Shown piece by piece: positions 34,151 to 45,684 of a stretch of 64,000 nt of DNA. The notes under the pieces were generated by a model, which ran no database searches, was not told the origin of the DNA, and saw nothing but the letters and a program-made list of their open reading frames with translations. The DNA comes from Phytophthora colocasiae (Eukaryota > Oomycota > Peronosporomycetes > Peronosporales > Peronosporaceae). Every line of letters starts with the position of its first letter. The first letter of the stretch is position 1. The stretch lies in contig JAGKQI010000103.1 of assembly GCA_018806915.1 (NCBI GenBank), forward strand, positions 744,001-808,000. Reading direction: 5' to 3'. The position numbers and the translations under genes are program-made.

Positions 34151-34627
34151 TTAGTACACGGCGCTGAAAGACCATTCGACGTTACTGGCGTCAAGTACGC
34201 GGGTCTCAAGGCCAAACTCAGCGAACGATTGCGCGTGCTTCAAGCTCTGCGCAGCGATGTTCGCATCAGTGTCGACTTTCGAAGAAGCCTCGCTCGGCTG
34301 GAGCTTGGCGGCAGGCTGTGGCTCTTGTTGTGCCACTGGTTCCTCGCGGACTTCTTGCTCTTGCAGACGCTGACGATCATCGACCGCATCTTTCATGGCG
34401 CGAATGGTGCGGTTGACCTTTTGAAGATACACTTTGTTGGACTTGCAGTCCACGGAGCAGAAACCCGAGTGTTGACTCAGCGTCTTGAGGTAAATCAGCT
34501 CGCAGTTGTTGCACTTTTCGCGCTTGCTGTCCCAATGAGCGACACGGCGAGACGTGGCGGCGTCGGAGGTGGGTGTGGTCGGTGCGGAGCCCATGCTGGT
34601 GTCAAACTTCTGCAGGCAGGCGTCCAT
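34151..34627 (-). CDS. small FCS-like zinc-finger protein, paralogue B
   Basis: 158 residues from the ATG at 34627; an upstream in-frame extension to 34780 is Ser/Pro-rich without conservation and was left out. C39, C42, C57 and C61 keep the C-x2-C-x14-C-x3-C finger, and HWDSKREKCNNCELIYLKTL parallels paralogue A closely. The C-terminus FAEFGLETRVLDASNVEW is also shared. The middle linker differs, Gln/Pro/Ala-rich here and Glu-rich in A. The two genes point toward each other about 8.3 kb apart with mobile DNA between, suggesting a duplication later split by insertions. Function unknown. Confidence 0.78.
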   Translation of the reverse strand: MDACLQKFDTSMGSAPTTPTSDAATSRRVAHWDSKREKCNNCELIYLKTLSQHSGFCSVDCKSNKVYLQKVNRTIRAMKDAVDDRQRLQEQEVREEPVAQQEPQPAAKLQPSEASSKVDTDANIAAQSLKHAQSFAEFGLETRVLDASNVEWSFSAVY

Positions 34628-35096
34628 TGTGGTGGTCGTAATGGGGTTGGGTACCGATAAGAAGCACTTGGGTGAAAGGAGGCAAATCCAAGAGTGGGGC
34701 GAGTGAGTAGCGTTCCCCTCGGGGGACAGCTTCGGGGACAGCTTCGGGGACAGATTGGCTCGCGGACTCACCAGCACCATCTGTGCCAGAACTCATCCCT
34801 TTCCCCAAACCTGGCTACAGGCTCTCGCCGCAGCAACGGGCGCAGCTGTGGTGAACACCGAGATAACCTCGGAGATACATGTATTGGACAGGCAGCAGTA
34901 AAAATACGAGCTGAGCACTTGATGCCTCGCTCAGAGTTCCAAGGGTTTGTTATGCGTTTCCAGGACCCCTGAAAGCTGAATCAGGAGAGAAGGCAGGTCT
35001 TCAATGGTACTAGTACGCTGGTACTGTATCCTGTAGACGACTTCCATCGTCAATGGAAAACGCAGCAGCACGTACACTGTACACTTGGTACACGTT

Positions 35097-35175
35097 GGTA
35101 GATCGCGTTGGTAGAGTGGCTAAATAAATTGTTGAGGCGATCGTAGTGTTGCGTTTCGATTCAAGTCGCGCTACA
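35097..35175 (+). other. degenerate tRNA-like sequence with A and B boxes
   Basis: TTGGTAGAGTGG (35108-35119) is a strong A-box and GATTCAAGTC (35158-35167) a B-box, about 50 bp apart as in tRNA genes. The ends GTAG..CTAC can pair, but two acceptor pairs and the T stem fail, so a working tRNA is unlikely. This is more likely a tRNA-derived SINE head or tRNA pseudogene. Confidence 0.4.
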
Positions 35176-35478
35176 GACATACTGTACATCGGCCAGGTTA
35201 GCCGGTTTTTTCCGATGCAAACGGAGCAAGATGTGTGAAGCTCTTGAACCGCTTTGCAAGGCTCGAGGCTTCCTCGAGGCCATCAATCTTGCTTGGAGCG
35301 CCAAGCTGGAGCGCTACATGTACAGATACAGATGAGCCGGGATTCTCACGTCTGGAGCTTGGCTGCGGGAATGCTCTTTGCAAAAGCAGAGCCTTGTTGT
35401 CGATGTGGCGACGCTTTCGATCACTGGAGACAATTTTTTTTACAAAACAATCGCAGAACACGCCGTGTCAAAGGCTTC

Positions 35479-35541
35479 GAGTCTGCAAAATTCGAGTTCA
35501 AGTCTGCAAATTGCAGACTTGAACTCGAATTTTGCAGACTC
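35479..35541. repeat. 63-bp near-perfect palindrome
   Basis: Arms 35479-35509 and 35511-35541 are exact 31-bp reverse complements with one base (A35510) between them. Each arm begins GAGTCTGCAAAATTCGAG and ends GTCTGCAA. It could extrude as a cruciform. No gene, rho-like signal or target-site duplication was identified around it. Confidence 0.9.
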
Positions 35542-36089
35542 TGCATTGCAGAGGCTCCGCCGATCCAAATCATTCCTCAGCTGCAGATGCTTGCACACAC
35601 ATCAAGCAGGAGAAGCAAGAGAAGGCAGGAGGGCCGGCGCAGACCAGGCCCGACACGGTGTCGGGCACCATCTTCTCGCTATCATTGCTCACGGCTTTCT
35701 CCGCAAGACTGCGCTCTGGTCTCCTGCCTCTCCGAGATTAAATGCTGAGAGAAGCGCCGTCGTGGTCAATTGCGCGCTAATAGCAAACACCCTCTGCTGC
35801 TCAAAGGCTGCTGGTGCAACGAGACCGTTTCGCGTCAACAGAGACAACGTATCAAATCTAACCAAAATCTACGAATTGTATACAAACAGTACCAGTAGCA
35901 TCGAAATAAGCATATTTATACTGAAACATGTGACAGCGTCACCTAAATTTGCAAGTGCCCACAGCCAATCATTCTAGAAGCACGGTACGATTCACCATAG
36001 CTAACCACTTGGCTTTTGCCTACGTTCCTATTGAGTCTACGGACCCGCACCCAAGCCCCCACACGCCTGCTCGCCTACTAAACCCAAGA

Positions 36090-37972
36090 ATGCCTCGCCG
36101 ACTAGACTGGATGCTCCTTGCCCAAAGCCTGTCACTAAACGACGCGAACCTACTGCTCGATACGTTCAAAGCTACCGCTGTCATGAAAAGCGATGTTACG
36201 CCATGCATTCTGTGTGCAGCTCCAGAGCCGCACAACATGAGGGTGCGGCTGCTTCGCTGCTCCTGCGAGGCGTGCGCCAACGACATCCCGTACACTCGCT
36301 GCAAGTGGAGAGGGAAAACCTGCACTGTTCTGTGCTGAACATCATGACTGTGTGGGAGGCTGGCGCCCATGAATCCCTCGCCGGCCGGAGAGGCACATCC
36401 GGCTGTCGGAGCCAATGAAAGCGGTTGCCAGGGAAATGGCGGCGCACAACCACCGCCCCATGAGGATTCGAAACGCACTTCTCCGCCGCTTCAACCTTAA
36501 CCAGGGCAGCTTGCCATCTCTCGCTGTGGTGCAGCGCTTTGTTCATCATTATCGCGCTGCCCACTTAGGTGGCAGTGACTTCGGGACGATGTGTCCAACT
36601 TAGTCCGAGAGAGGGGCTTTACGGGCTGGCAAGAAGATTTGTCTGAAGGCTTCACTTTCACGTGGAATACGGATGTGGATGGCCGTCCGGTTATAGGCAC
36701 TGGCACCGACACGGATCCGTTTGTTGTGGGGCTCTCCTCGAAAAAATTGATGCAACGATGTGATCAAGTGCCAGCAGCTCACGTCTTACACGTGGATGCC
36801 ACATTCAAGCTCAATCAGGTCAACTATCCTGTAATTGTTTTCGGGATTTCCGACTGCATGAGAACTTTCCATCTCCTCGCTGTGTTCATCTCTTCACAAC
36901 GGACGAAGGTTCAATACGTAGAAGCTCTGTCAGCGCTGAAACGAGTATTCCGATCTGTGACTGGACATGACCTCGCACCTCGTTTCGTCATGGTTGATGC
37001 GGACGAAGCTCAACTGAATGGCGTCGAAGAAGTTTTCTCCACCTCTATTGAAGGAGCCAAACCAATTGGTTTGATGTGCTACTTTCACGTGCTGGCAAAG
37101 GTTCACGAAAAGACACGTGCACTGGAGCCTTTGCTTGCTGCTCGTGTAATGCGCGACATTGCTGATCTGCACTTTACTGCTACTGCGGGCGCGTATGCTG
37201 AAAAGAAGGCGAAGCTTCTGTCTGGCTGGGAGGAAGACACAAGGCTCTCGAACTTCACTGCGTACTTTAAGAAGCAATGGCTGGACAGCAGGTTCCACCG
37301 GTGGCAAATTTTCTACACTCGTCCAGGCTTCGCCACTACCAATAACCCGTCGAGCAGTACAACAGAGCCCTGAGCGCGACTATACCTTGCACTCGCGCCT
37401 CAAAATGGGTGCACTGATAGAGCAACTGCTGCAAGTGCTGCCGCACGGAAAGTTTAAAGGAGAAGCCATCTCGCCACAGAAGTCACCCTTCTCCTGTCCT
37501 CATTACGACGTGCCCGTGAACTTGAGCGAGCTCACAAGATACGCGAGCTTGTCTCAGGCCGATCTCGAGTGGCGTTTTTGCTTAATGACGCGCCTACAAC
37601 ATTAGAAGACCATGTGTACGTGGCGTCGGAGCTTTGCGGATCGAGTGTATGACTCCGCTAGCCTCCGTCGCACCAACGAAGCATTACCTGTCACGTCCCG
37701 CCTCAGCATCCAGACAGCGCGTGCTGAAGTGCGCGGTATGCCAGGTGAAGGCTGGTGTGTCGATGTACTGCGTCATCATTGCCCTTGCGACTATCATCTA
37801 AAGTTTGGTGTGCACACACCTTGTGTTCGCTCTGCATGTGCGAGGGCTGCCGGACCTCTCGAAGCGTAAGAAGCTGGCCTATCGTGGTGCCAACAAGGTG
37901 CTTCGTGCTCAAAGCCAGCATCAACTAGCAGGAAGGCCTAACAGCAACAGTACGGCTTTATACAGAGATTAA
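36090..37972 (+). pseudogene. second MULE transposase, broken
   Basis: A diverged relative of the 30669-32513 protein is spread over several frames. In order: an N-terminal Cys module (CILCAAPEP..), a frameshift near 36330 and a nonsense codon, a helical segment (MRIRNALLRRF), another shift near 36600, and the catalytic core with HVDATFKL and MVDADEAQ. A missing base near 37345 then scrambles the NNPVEQ region holding the catalytic Glu. A damaged SWIM segment (HHCPCDYHLKFG) follows and a tail ends at 37972. At least five lesions make it inactive. It faces away from the intact MULE. Confidence 0.85.
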
Positions 37973-39325
37973 TGTTAGAAATCGCACGTAAACGAATGAT
38001 CAGAGAGCTTCATCACCTTTTCTAAATGCACCTACAGCTCTTGCTGATTCGTGCTCTTGTTGGTCTCCTCTCCATCCGTCCTTGGCACCAGGAAGCAACG
38101 CTTGCATCAGTTTACCCCGCGCGAATTCCCAAATGCAGCTCCACCACGACGCGCCACATCCCGCACACTTCCCCTGCACTGCTCGTTCCTTTCCTCAAGC
38201 AGGTTGCCCCGCGCAACAAACCCTTCGTGGCGCCGTCGTGGCGAGCTGCGTCCCGCACAACCTCCCGTCCTGATGCAGCTGAAGCTCCTGGCGCAAAATC
38301 TTTTGTCTGGAGCCGGAGCGACCTCCTCTGTGACACCTAACCCTCTACACCAATGGCAGGCAGCCACGTCTTTGCTCTGTCCACGCCCATCTCAGTGGCA
38401 TTGTACATCGTTGGGTGCTGTACGACTTACCTTTCGGTGTTTTTCGTATTCTGTCGTCAACAGATACAGCGCGCAAAGCCCAAAGCGAAATTCATTGTGG
38501 CGAAGCCGTGTTGGCCGCAGGGCGAAATGGGGATGACAGCCCCGCGTCAGATTCGACCAGCGTTTTACTGCCGCCATTGCATACTGTTTCATCCGTACGG
38601 ATCGAATGCTAGTCTGGTGTGAATGGTACTGGTAACTCGGAGCCAGCGAAAAAAGCAGCACAGCGAGCTGAGTGCACGTTAGACTCATTGCATCCGTTCA
38701 GGATCTCAGTCAAAAATTATCGCTCGATTGTGCTAATGTGGCAGTGGTGCCACCACTGCCACATAAATTAGCGGCACCACTGGTGCCGCTAATTTTCGAG
38801 GACATCTTGGCGGCCTGGCAGCTGGACCAAAGCAAGGTGCGCGCGCGGTCCGCGCAGATCCTGAGCGCTAGGGTTGGCTGCCAACTTGGCGACACTCCGC
38901 AAGATTCACTACAGCTACATGCAGCAGCAATGCCGGACTTGTCGCGGCGATCTCATCTTCCCTTCATTTTATTCTGCTGCGGCAACATCTAAGTTGTGGC
39001 CTGCCGTCTTCAGACGTAGGCGACTGGCTGCAAAGCTAACTTGTCCTCGCTGCCGTGAATGACTCGAATGTCTCCTCGACGTCTTTATGCTGCAATTAAG
39101 CTTGTGTTGAGTCCTCTAGAATGTCAATGCGCTTCATGGTGAAATCTGTGACTTGTGAGAAAATATGTGACGTGTGAAATCTGTCGAACACCTAAAAATG
39201 ATCTCAAAACTATGTTTGGCAAAAGTGATGCATGCATGTATTGATAGTTTTACACGCTATGGATAAGGTTAGATGAGAACGCTAAAGAATACGGCACTTC
39301 TCTTTCCTTCCAGCGAACGATAGCC
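37973..39325. other. non-coding interval with double palindrome
   Basis: No gene is supported; the open frames at 38026-38622 overlap on both strands and are Arg/Ser/Pro-rich. The palindrome pair at 38737-38795 is the main structure. The last 100 bp should include the promoter of the LisH-like gene. Confidence 0.4.
38737..38795. repeat. two abutting near-perfect palindromes
   Basis: Palindrome 1 (38737-38763) has exact 13-bp arms, TGTGGCAGTGGTG and its complement, around one base. Palindrome 2 (38765-38795) has exact 15-bp arms, AAATTAGCGGCACCA and its complement, around one base. One base separates them. Both share GGCACCAC/GTGGTGCC cores, so they may derive from one another. Confidence 0.85.
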
Positions 39326-40772
39326 ATGAATGTGTGGACATTTGATGATGAGTCGGTACTGTCGCGACCTCGCGTGAAGGAGACATCCTTTGCAGCGGAG
39401 GTGTCGACTTCAGACTGGGGTAGTGGTGATACTAAATCTCAGCGGAGAAAACAGCGAGCCAAGGTTGAATTCTTGGTTGAAGACCAAGAAGACAGCGAAG
39501 ACGCTGGCGAAGAAGACAGTCATCGCAAACGCGCCGACGATAGCTCGACTGGCACCACAAGCGCTAAGACCAGCCAAATCAGTGCTGCAGATATTGTTCA
39601 AACTGTTGAAAATGACAGTCACACTACGAAATCTGCTTCGACAACGGAGCAACCTGCAAGGTCGAGCCAGGAAATGACAGTGCGCCATCTCGTTCGTGAG
39701 TTTCTGTTGATGCATTGCTACGACGACGTTGTGGGGATACTTGACCAAGAACGAGTAAGTGGAATGAACACTAGTCTTGGTAGTATAAATTACTGACCCT
39801 CGTTTGTCGTCACAGCCTATGCCTCTCCTTGGTGCTGCTGAGATCAAACAACTAAGTCGACGTTTGACTGGGACAGACAAAACTAGCGGGAATCCGGCTG
39901 AGCCCTCTTCACTGCTGGAACGCTTCCTCGTATGCTCCAATGAAGCCAAGTTGAAGGCAAGAGCAAAAGGAAGTGCAAAAGTAAGCTCTTACTTGAAAAA
40001 GCAATTGTTATCCGTCGACTAACGTTCCTGCACGCAGCAATCGCCTCAAGAAGCTGCAGTACCATCATGTGGGCGAACAAAGCCGATATTGAATGTCATC
40101 ACGAGCAATTTGAGCCAAACCGCTGATAGCGATGGTATCGCTGCTCTGGTCGACGGTCAAACTGGAGACTACAATCGTCTTAACCACCCAGGGTCAACGC
40201 CACACCATGTGTCTGCAGTTATTGGTGAGCCAGGGTCAACACCGATGGCTCGCGCGAAAGACTTGCATCTTTTTGGGTTTGATGATGCCAATGACAATGA
40301 AGACAATGCTCTTCCACCCCCAGGTGAATCAAAAGACGGAAACAGCAATTCAAGTGAGAATACGGACCAACTCTCACGCTACGCCCTTCAGAAACGCAGC
40401 TCGAACACTGGCCTGAAACACGTGCAGTTGGGGGACCCAGGACGTACTCCAACCAAAGAATACATCTTCTTCCGGGAAACTCCACCCTCATTCGTAACGG
40501 AAACTATTGAGGATGCAGTAGACATTTTCGAGAAACTAGGAAATGATCCCGAATTCGCCAAGCAAGCAGTGGCGGTTGAAAGATACGTCGAACTGCAGAG
40601 TGGAGAGGTATCCAAGTACAAAATTGGCGCAGTTATTGAAGGACTTGGCCCCCAGTCGAGTATTAGTGGCGTGGTGTCCAAGGTTTACGGATCGAGACTA
40701 TGTGGGACGGCCGGACCAGGGTCTATCGTGATCGACACTTGTCCACAGGAATCTGTAGTAACTGGAAACTAA
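39326..40772 (+). CDS. LisH-like domain protein (3 exons)
   Basis: Exons 39326-39754, 39816-39980 and 40038-40772, with introns of 61 and 57 bp (GTAAGT..CAG, GTAAGC..CAG), all phase 0; 442 residues. The N-terminal 110 residues are acidic and Ser/Thr-rich. Residues 116-143 (MTVRHLVREFLLMHCYDDVVGILDQER) fit a LisH dimerisation motif. The middle carries three PG-x-TP motifs (HPGSTP, EPGSTP, DPGRTP). The last 60 residues look folded. LisH proteins usually act in microtubule, centrosome or ubiquitin complexes; nothing here narrows that down. It converges on the myotubularin gene with 112 bp between stops. Confidence 0.65.
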
Positions 40773-40884
40773 AAACATGCTTCTATTCTACCGAGTATAA
40801 GCAAAAACAAAAAGTTTACCATAGTACGGGGTTCTCCCAGTCCTGTTCTCCAATTCCTACGTTGGTGCTGGGGTTTACTGGCCT

Positions 40885-43800
40885 CTAACGTATTTCTTGA
40901 CTTCCGTTCTCCTCGCTTTGTGCGCGTTGGCGGCTCCCTCGGGTTAAGCCGAAAAGATTCCGCTTTGATGACTTCTTTGTATACGTTCCACTGGCAGTTC
41001 GAATCCTCTTCGAACTGTCCTCGTCATCCGAAGAGAGACTTATTGTTGGGACCTCATGCTCGCCGTCATACTCATCGATTGTCGAGGTGATTGGGGTTGC
41101 CTGTAGGTCTAACGCCGGAGGATCTTTCATTTGAATGGCATCGGAATGTGGAGTTTGGCGCTGCTGGATGTCCTTTGCCTCCTTATCGCCATCATCTGTT
41201 GTACTTGTACTGCCTCGTGCGGACGGCCCGTGGTAAATCAAACTGCACGCCCACTGGACCTTGTAAAACTTAGGATGCCACTGGAAAAAGTAGTTGTCCC
41301 ACAAGCGAAGCATTTTGCAGCTCACCCAGGGCCAAATGGGGCCATTGTGCATCTCGTAGTCGCTGTTTGAGTACAGCTCTGGCCTCAGCAGGACCGGTGT
41401 CCACACGGAGACTGTGTTGTACTTCACCTCATTCACATCTCGTTGGAGACGTGAGTCGTACAGGAATGTTCCATAAAGCCCCGAGGTCATCGAATTCGCC
41501 AAATGCAGTAAAAAGCGTTCGTTGAACTCGAACGACCGTGGGTATTGACGGTGCATCTGCCACACGGCATCAATGAACTGGAACATGATCGGTGAGGCTT
41601 TGTTTCGTTGCGGGTCTCGGTTACGGTCCCCTGAAGTTCGCTCCGCGAACTTGTGGCCAAACGCTAACCAATCTTTTTCCACCAGAGTAGCAAATCCACG
41701 TATGGTACGGAAGTACGGATCGATCATCAGTTGCGCTAGAGCACACAATTGAGCTGTTCGATCCCAGCCATCACTGCAATGCACAAGAGCAGAAGCTCCT
41801 TCTAGCTCCAACACGCGCGCAATCTTCAGCGCACCATCCAGTACCAGACGCACATGATCCAGCCATCTCGTCGATTCCACACTAGATAGCCACGTTCGGT
41901 CGGTATCTTCAATACCGCCAGGTAAAAACAGTTTCATCAATCCCATGAACGAAGACTGCATACGGTACATGTTGGCGATATTCAAGTGGTGGACAACGGC
42001 TCCTGGGTAGTCCTGCGGGGTCTCGACGCCACCTTTGCCCATCAGCCGATTACCTGTGGATGCCTTCGGCTTGCGAGCATCAAATATATAGATAGGTCGG
42101 GAAGACTGTGACGACTGCGACTGGTTCTTGATAATGTCCGGCAGTCGACGATACACACCCAACAGCAATTGATCGGAGACGTTGGAGCTGCCCGAGAGCA
42201 AACTGCCTAGAAGAGGCTGGCTGGAGCGAGTCAGGACACACCGATTACGACGGTGGTAATATGTGATCACGGGCAGTCGGTTCTTCGCACGGAAGTCAGC
42301 AACTTTAGCCAGCGTCGAGGAATTCATAGACGCTGGGAGGAGTAACTTTGATGGATATGACTTGCAAATATTTCCTCGATCATTCTTGTAAAACTGAGGC
42401 ATAGGAGAGGAGTGTTAGATTTCAAAGCAATCTGCATCGTGATGACACATACGAACCTTTAAGAATGGGGAAACCGCAGGATCGCCACCAATTTGGCGTT
42501 TGAACTCACGTTCATCGACAAATAAATTCCAGCCATTTCGATCAGGAGGGATATCGCTGATTGAATACGAAAACGCAAAAGATCCACTTATTTCATGAGG
42601 AAGTGTCAGAATCCGATCCGGACGAAGTACTGGAGACGCAGCATAAGCTGGGATCCGCGATGAACTATGCGTGAAATGAGAAGAGGGTTCCCTGCTCTCT
42701 TGCAAAGAGCTTTGTCCACTATCCCCTTGGTCTGGTGTGTCCTTCGGCAGTGGTCCCAGTCCAGGAGATGACGTTCTTATGGGACTTCCTCGTTCGACAA
42801 CAGTATACCGCTGAGACGAATCAGCCATTTTTGCGATCGTCGCCCGTAACTTGTGGGTACGATCGTCTGAAACGGAAGGGTGGGTATCAAGCTGGAATCT
42901 CATCACACGGATATCCTTGCAATTGATAGAGACAATGGAAGCAGAGCCTGCCATGCCTGCATAATATGTTCGCCCAGATTTTGTGCGCCGACCGCCAGGA
43001 TAAAGGAGCTGAACCTGGGTAATTGCGAATAGCGGGATATACGCAATACCACCCTGTCCACCGCATCGTGGCTGTACTTGCACTCGGTCAAACGGCGTAA
43101 AAATCACCCGGTAATTTGTCACGGCAATTTTACCGCGAATTCTTCCCCACACTTGGGCTGACTCGTAGGTATCGCTAGCTGGACCGATCAGTAGTGTCGC
43201 TTCAAGCTCTGTGTCTTTAACTACTATTTCCCCAGGCAAAAGTGGCACGTGAATCGACTGCAGAGTTGGAGAACCGATATCACAATTGTCACCATTATCA
43301 TGAGTAAGTTTCAATTCAGATTCGATCGACGTCAACATGCCAGCTGAGAAGGTAGTGTTTGGCTCTTGAAGTGTTGGAGAGCGTAAAGTGTATGGTACAG
43401 GAGAAACAGTAACTTCAGGTCGTGCAGGAAGCGACATGGCCGTCCTTGAAGCAAACCCGCGCATCCGATCCAAATGTGATGATTGGCAACTATCCATGGC
43501 TTGCTTGAATTGCTCCCGTTCATCGTCATTTGCGAATTTTAATTCAAGTGACTGGTTACCTTGTCCACCATTAAACACGATAAGCCGGGCCACTCCTTCA
43601 GATGATCCAAATTCGAACGATTGTACCGAGTCGCAATGAAATGACCAGAAGCGATGCATAAACACAGACTTCGCCCGTACGATCCGTTGGCGGCAATCAA
43701 GCTCCAGAGTATACCGGTCCAGCACCGGATTCGCTTTAGTAAAGCCAAAGGTCCGCCGCAAACCTGCGCCTTCCTTCGCACCCATTTCGTAAACAGCAAA

Positions 43801-45540
43801 CCTCAACACAGCTGCGGATAGCTTTGCCTCACTTTTCATCTTCACATCCGCCGAGTCAGGTAGTGCACGTTCATCCACAATATCGCTATCATCAAATGCT
43901 TTTAGCGACCTCATACTGTTCGAGCGACCACTTCCGTTGCTCGCAATATCTGCAGCAATCGCTCTAGCCTCATCAGGTCCAAACGTATTGCAGCGCTTCA
44001 AGTCTGGTGACCCGTCTGACGAGTTGGGGGACGCAGCTGATGGCAAGTTTGTTAAATCAAAACTTGCTGATCGTGAAAACTTAGATCGCCGAGTCTTTCT
44101 TCGTGTTCGAGAAGAACCGTTGTCCTTGGCGTCGTCAGCCGATGGCTCTTGCCCAGTATTTGCGCTGGCACCTGTCAAGTCTTCTGTGTCATCAGTGTTT
44201 GACTGACCATCGGCCTTTTCTCCAGTGTCTTCGATTGTGTACTTCCGCTTGGACGTCGATGATGCCACACTACTCAATCGGCTTCTTCGTGCAGTAAATG
44301 ATCGAAGCTCGGGGCTGTTATTTTCAGTGTCGCCACCTTCACTTTCACCTCTTCCTTTCTTTTTGCGTGGCAGTCTATCATTCACATGCATCGCACGCAA
44401 ATGACCGCTAAACCATGGCTTGTTCTTATGTATCGACGGGGATGGAGGAACAGATATCGATGAATGCCGATGCCGTCGTCTTGATTTGGATGTTGTAGAT
44501 GATGAAGTTATAATCTGTTCGTCATGATCAGCACTTTCCTCAGTGACTTCTTCAGAAGGGCAACTAGGCACAGGATCTGGGGACGAAACAGACGAACGCG
44601 GCCGTGTGATCACCGATAGCACGCCATCACTTGCGCTTGAAGAAGGAACCATGATGTTGCTGTTGCCAAAATTCGAAACTGACCGCGACTTCTCCTCAAT
44701 CATAACCTCACCCAAACTGCCGCGATGTACCGTAGATTCCTGATCCTGTTCTTTCGCCAGCTCCATCGCATCAAAGTAGCGGTCCATAGCTTTCTGGAAC
44801 CACCTAGCACAAGGGTCACATGTGCGCACCGCTTCATCACGATACCCGAAACAAGTTGGTAGTACGATGTTCTTCGATGAACACTTGGGACAGAAGGCGT
44901 AGCCGCACGCCGCACAATTCTTACTGCGATGGAACGGGTTAAACGATTTGCTGCAGCCACTGCAGGTAGAATTACTGCGCACACGTGCTCGAGGTACTGG
45001 TACACCTGGTCCTCCTCCGGTAGCTGAAGAACTATTCTCCGGTCGCGGTGGTGTCGTTATCAATGAGCCGGTCGTGGAGAACGGTGGCTCGTTATTAGTA
45101 TCCTGCTTCTGCCGTTCCATGTGCTCGCCTGCCTTCAGCATCATCTTGAGCCGCAGCTCCTCGACGATACGTGTGGCTGTCTGAAGCGCCGTAGCTGCGG
45201 CTTCCAGTTCTTCTTCATCCAGTGGTTTCCCCGCTTCCTCTTCTTGTTCATCCACTTCTTCCTCCTCTTCAGCATCATCTTCGTCATCTTCAACCGCAGG
45301 ACGGATCACCACACGCAGTGGAGCTGCCTCCGTTGCTGTTCCGGCACTAGCGCGTCTCTCAAGCTCCTGAAATTCCTCCTGCGTCTCCTCCACCATCTCG
45401 TCTTCCTCGCTGCCGTTCCGCGGCTCCTCCAGCATAGAAGACGAGAAGGCACGTACCAGCAGTGCTGCCATGCGTTTCGGGTCGCGCAGTACTGCTAGCC
45501 GCGCCGCCTCGTCATCCATGGACTTGGCCGACGCCAGCAT
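40885..45540 (-). CDS. FYVE-GRAM-myotubularin phosphoinositide phosphatase
   Basis: Exons 45540-42457 and 42393-40885 around a 63-bp intron; 1530 residues. Residues 190-246 hold a zinc finger with four CxxC pairs of FYVE spacing but RSKNCAAC in place of the usual basic HHC patch, so lipid binding may be altered. A Ser-rich linker follows, then a possible PH fold (about 575-690) and the PH-GRAM domain (765-890, GKIAVTNYRVIF). The myotubularin phosphatase domain begins near the splice and has the intact active site C1234-SDGWD-R1240, which predicts activity on PI3P or PI(3,5)P2. The acidic N-terminus is probably disordered. A second ATG at 45519 is an alternative start. Confidence 0.9.
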
Positions 45541-45684
45541 CTCGCTGTGCTCCTATCAGTTCAAAATGGTGAGTGTGTGTCTCAGTCTCAGTTTCAGTCT
45601 CGATTAATTGTGTAGCTTTTGTGTACAAAGAATGATGGTCATCATTGGGTATTTACAGCTCAAAAAAGGCAAGTTCAACTTGCA

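Larger units (their letters stand above)
34628..36089. other. non-coding interval between paralogue B and the MULE pseudogene
   Basis: No gene is supported. It contains the tRNA-like element at 35097-35175 and the 63-bp palindrome at 35479-35541. Open frames across the palindrome are by-products of it. Confidence 0.4.

Noticed and set aside
35378..35977. 199-codon plus frame across the 63-bp palindrome
   Set aside because: It is open because of the palindrome and shows no coding-like composition or motif.
38026..38622. Several 90-160 codon frames on both strands
   Set aside because: Mutually overlapping, Arg/Ser/Pro-rich and without family resemblance; probably non-coding.
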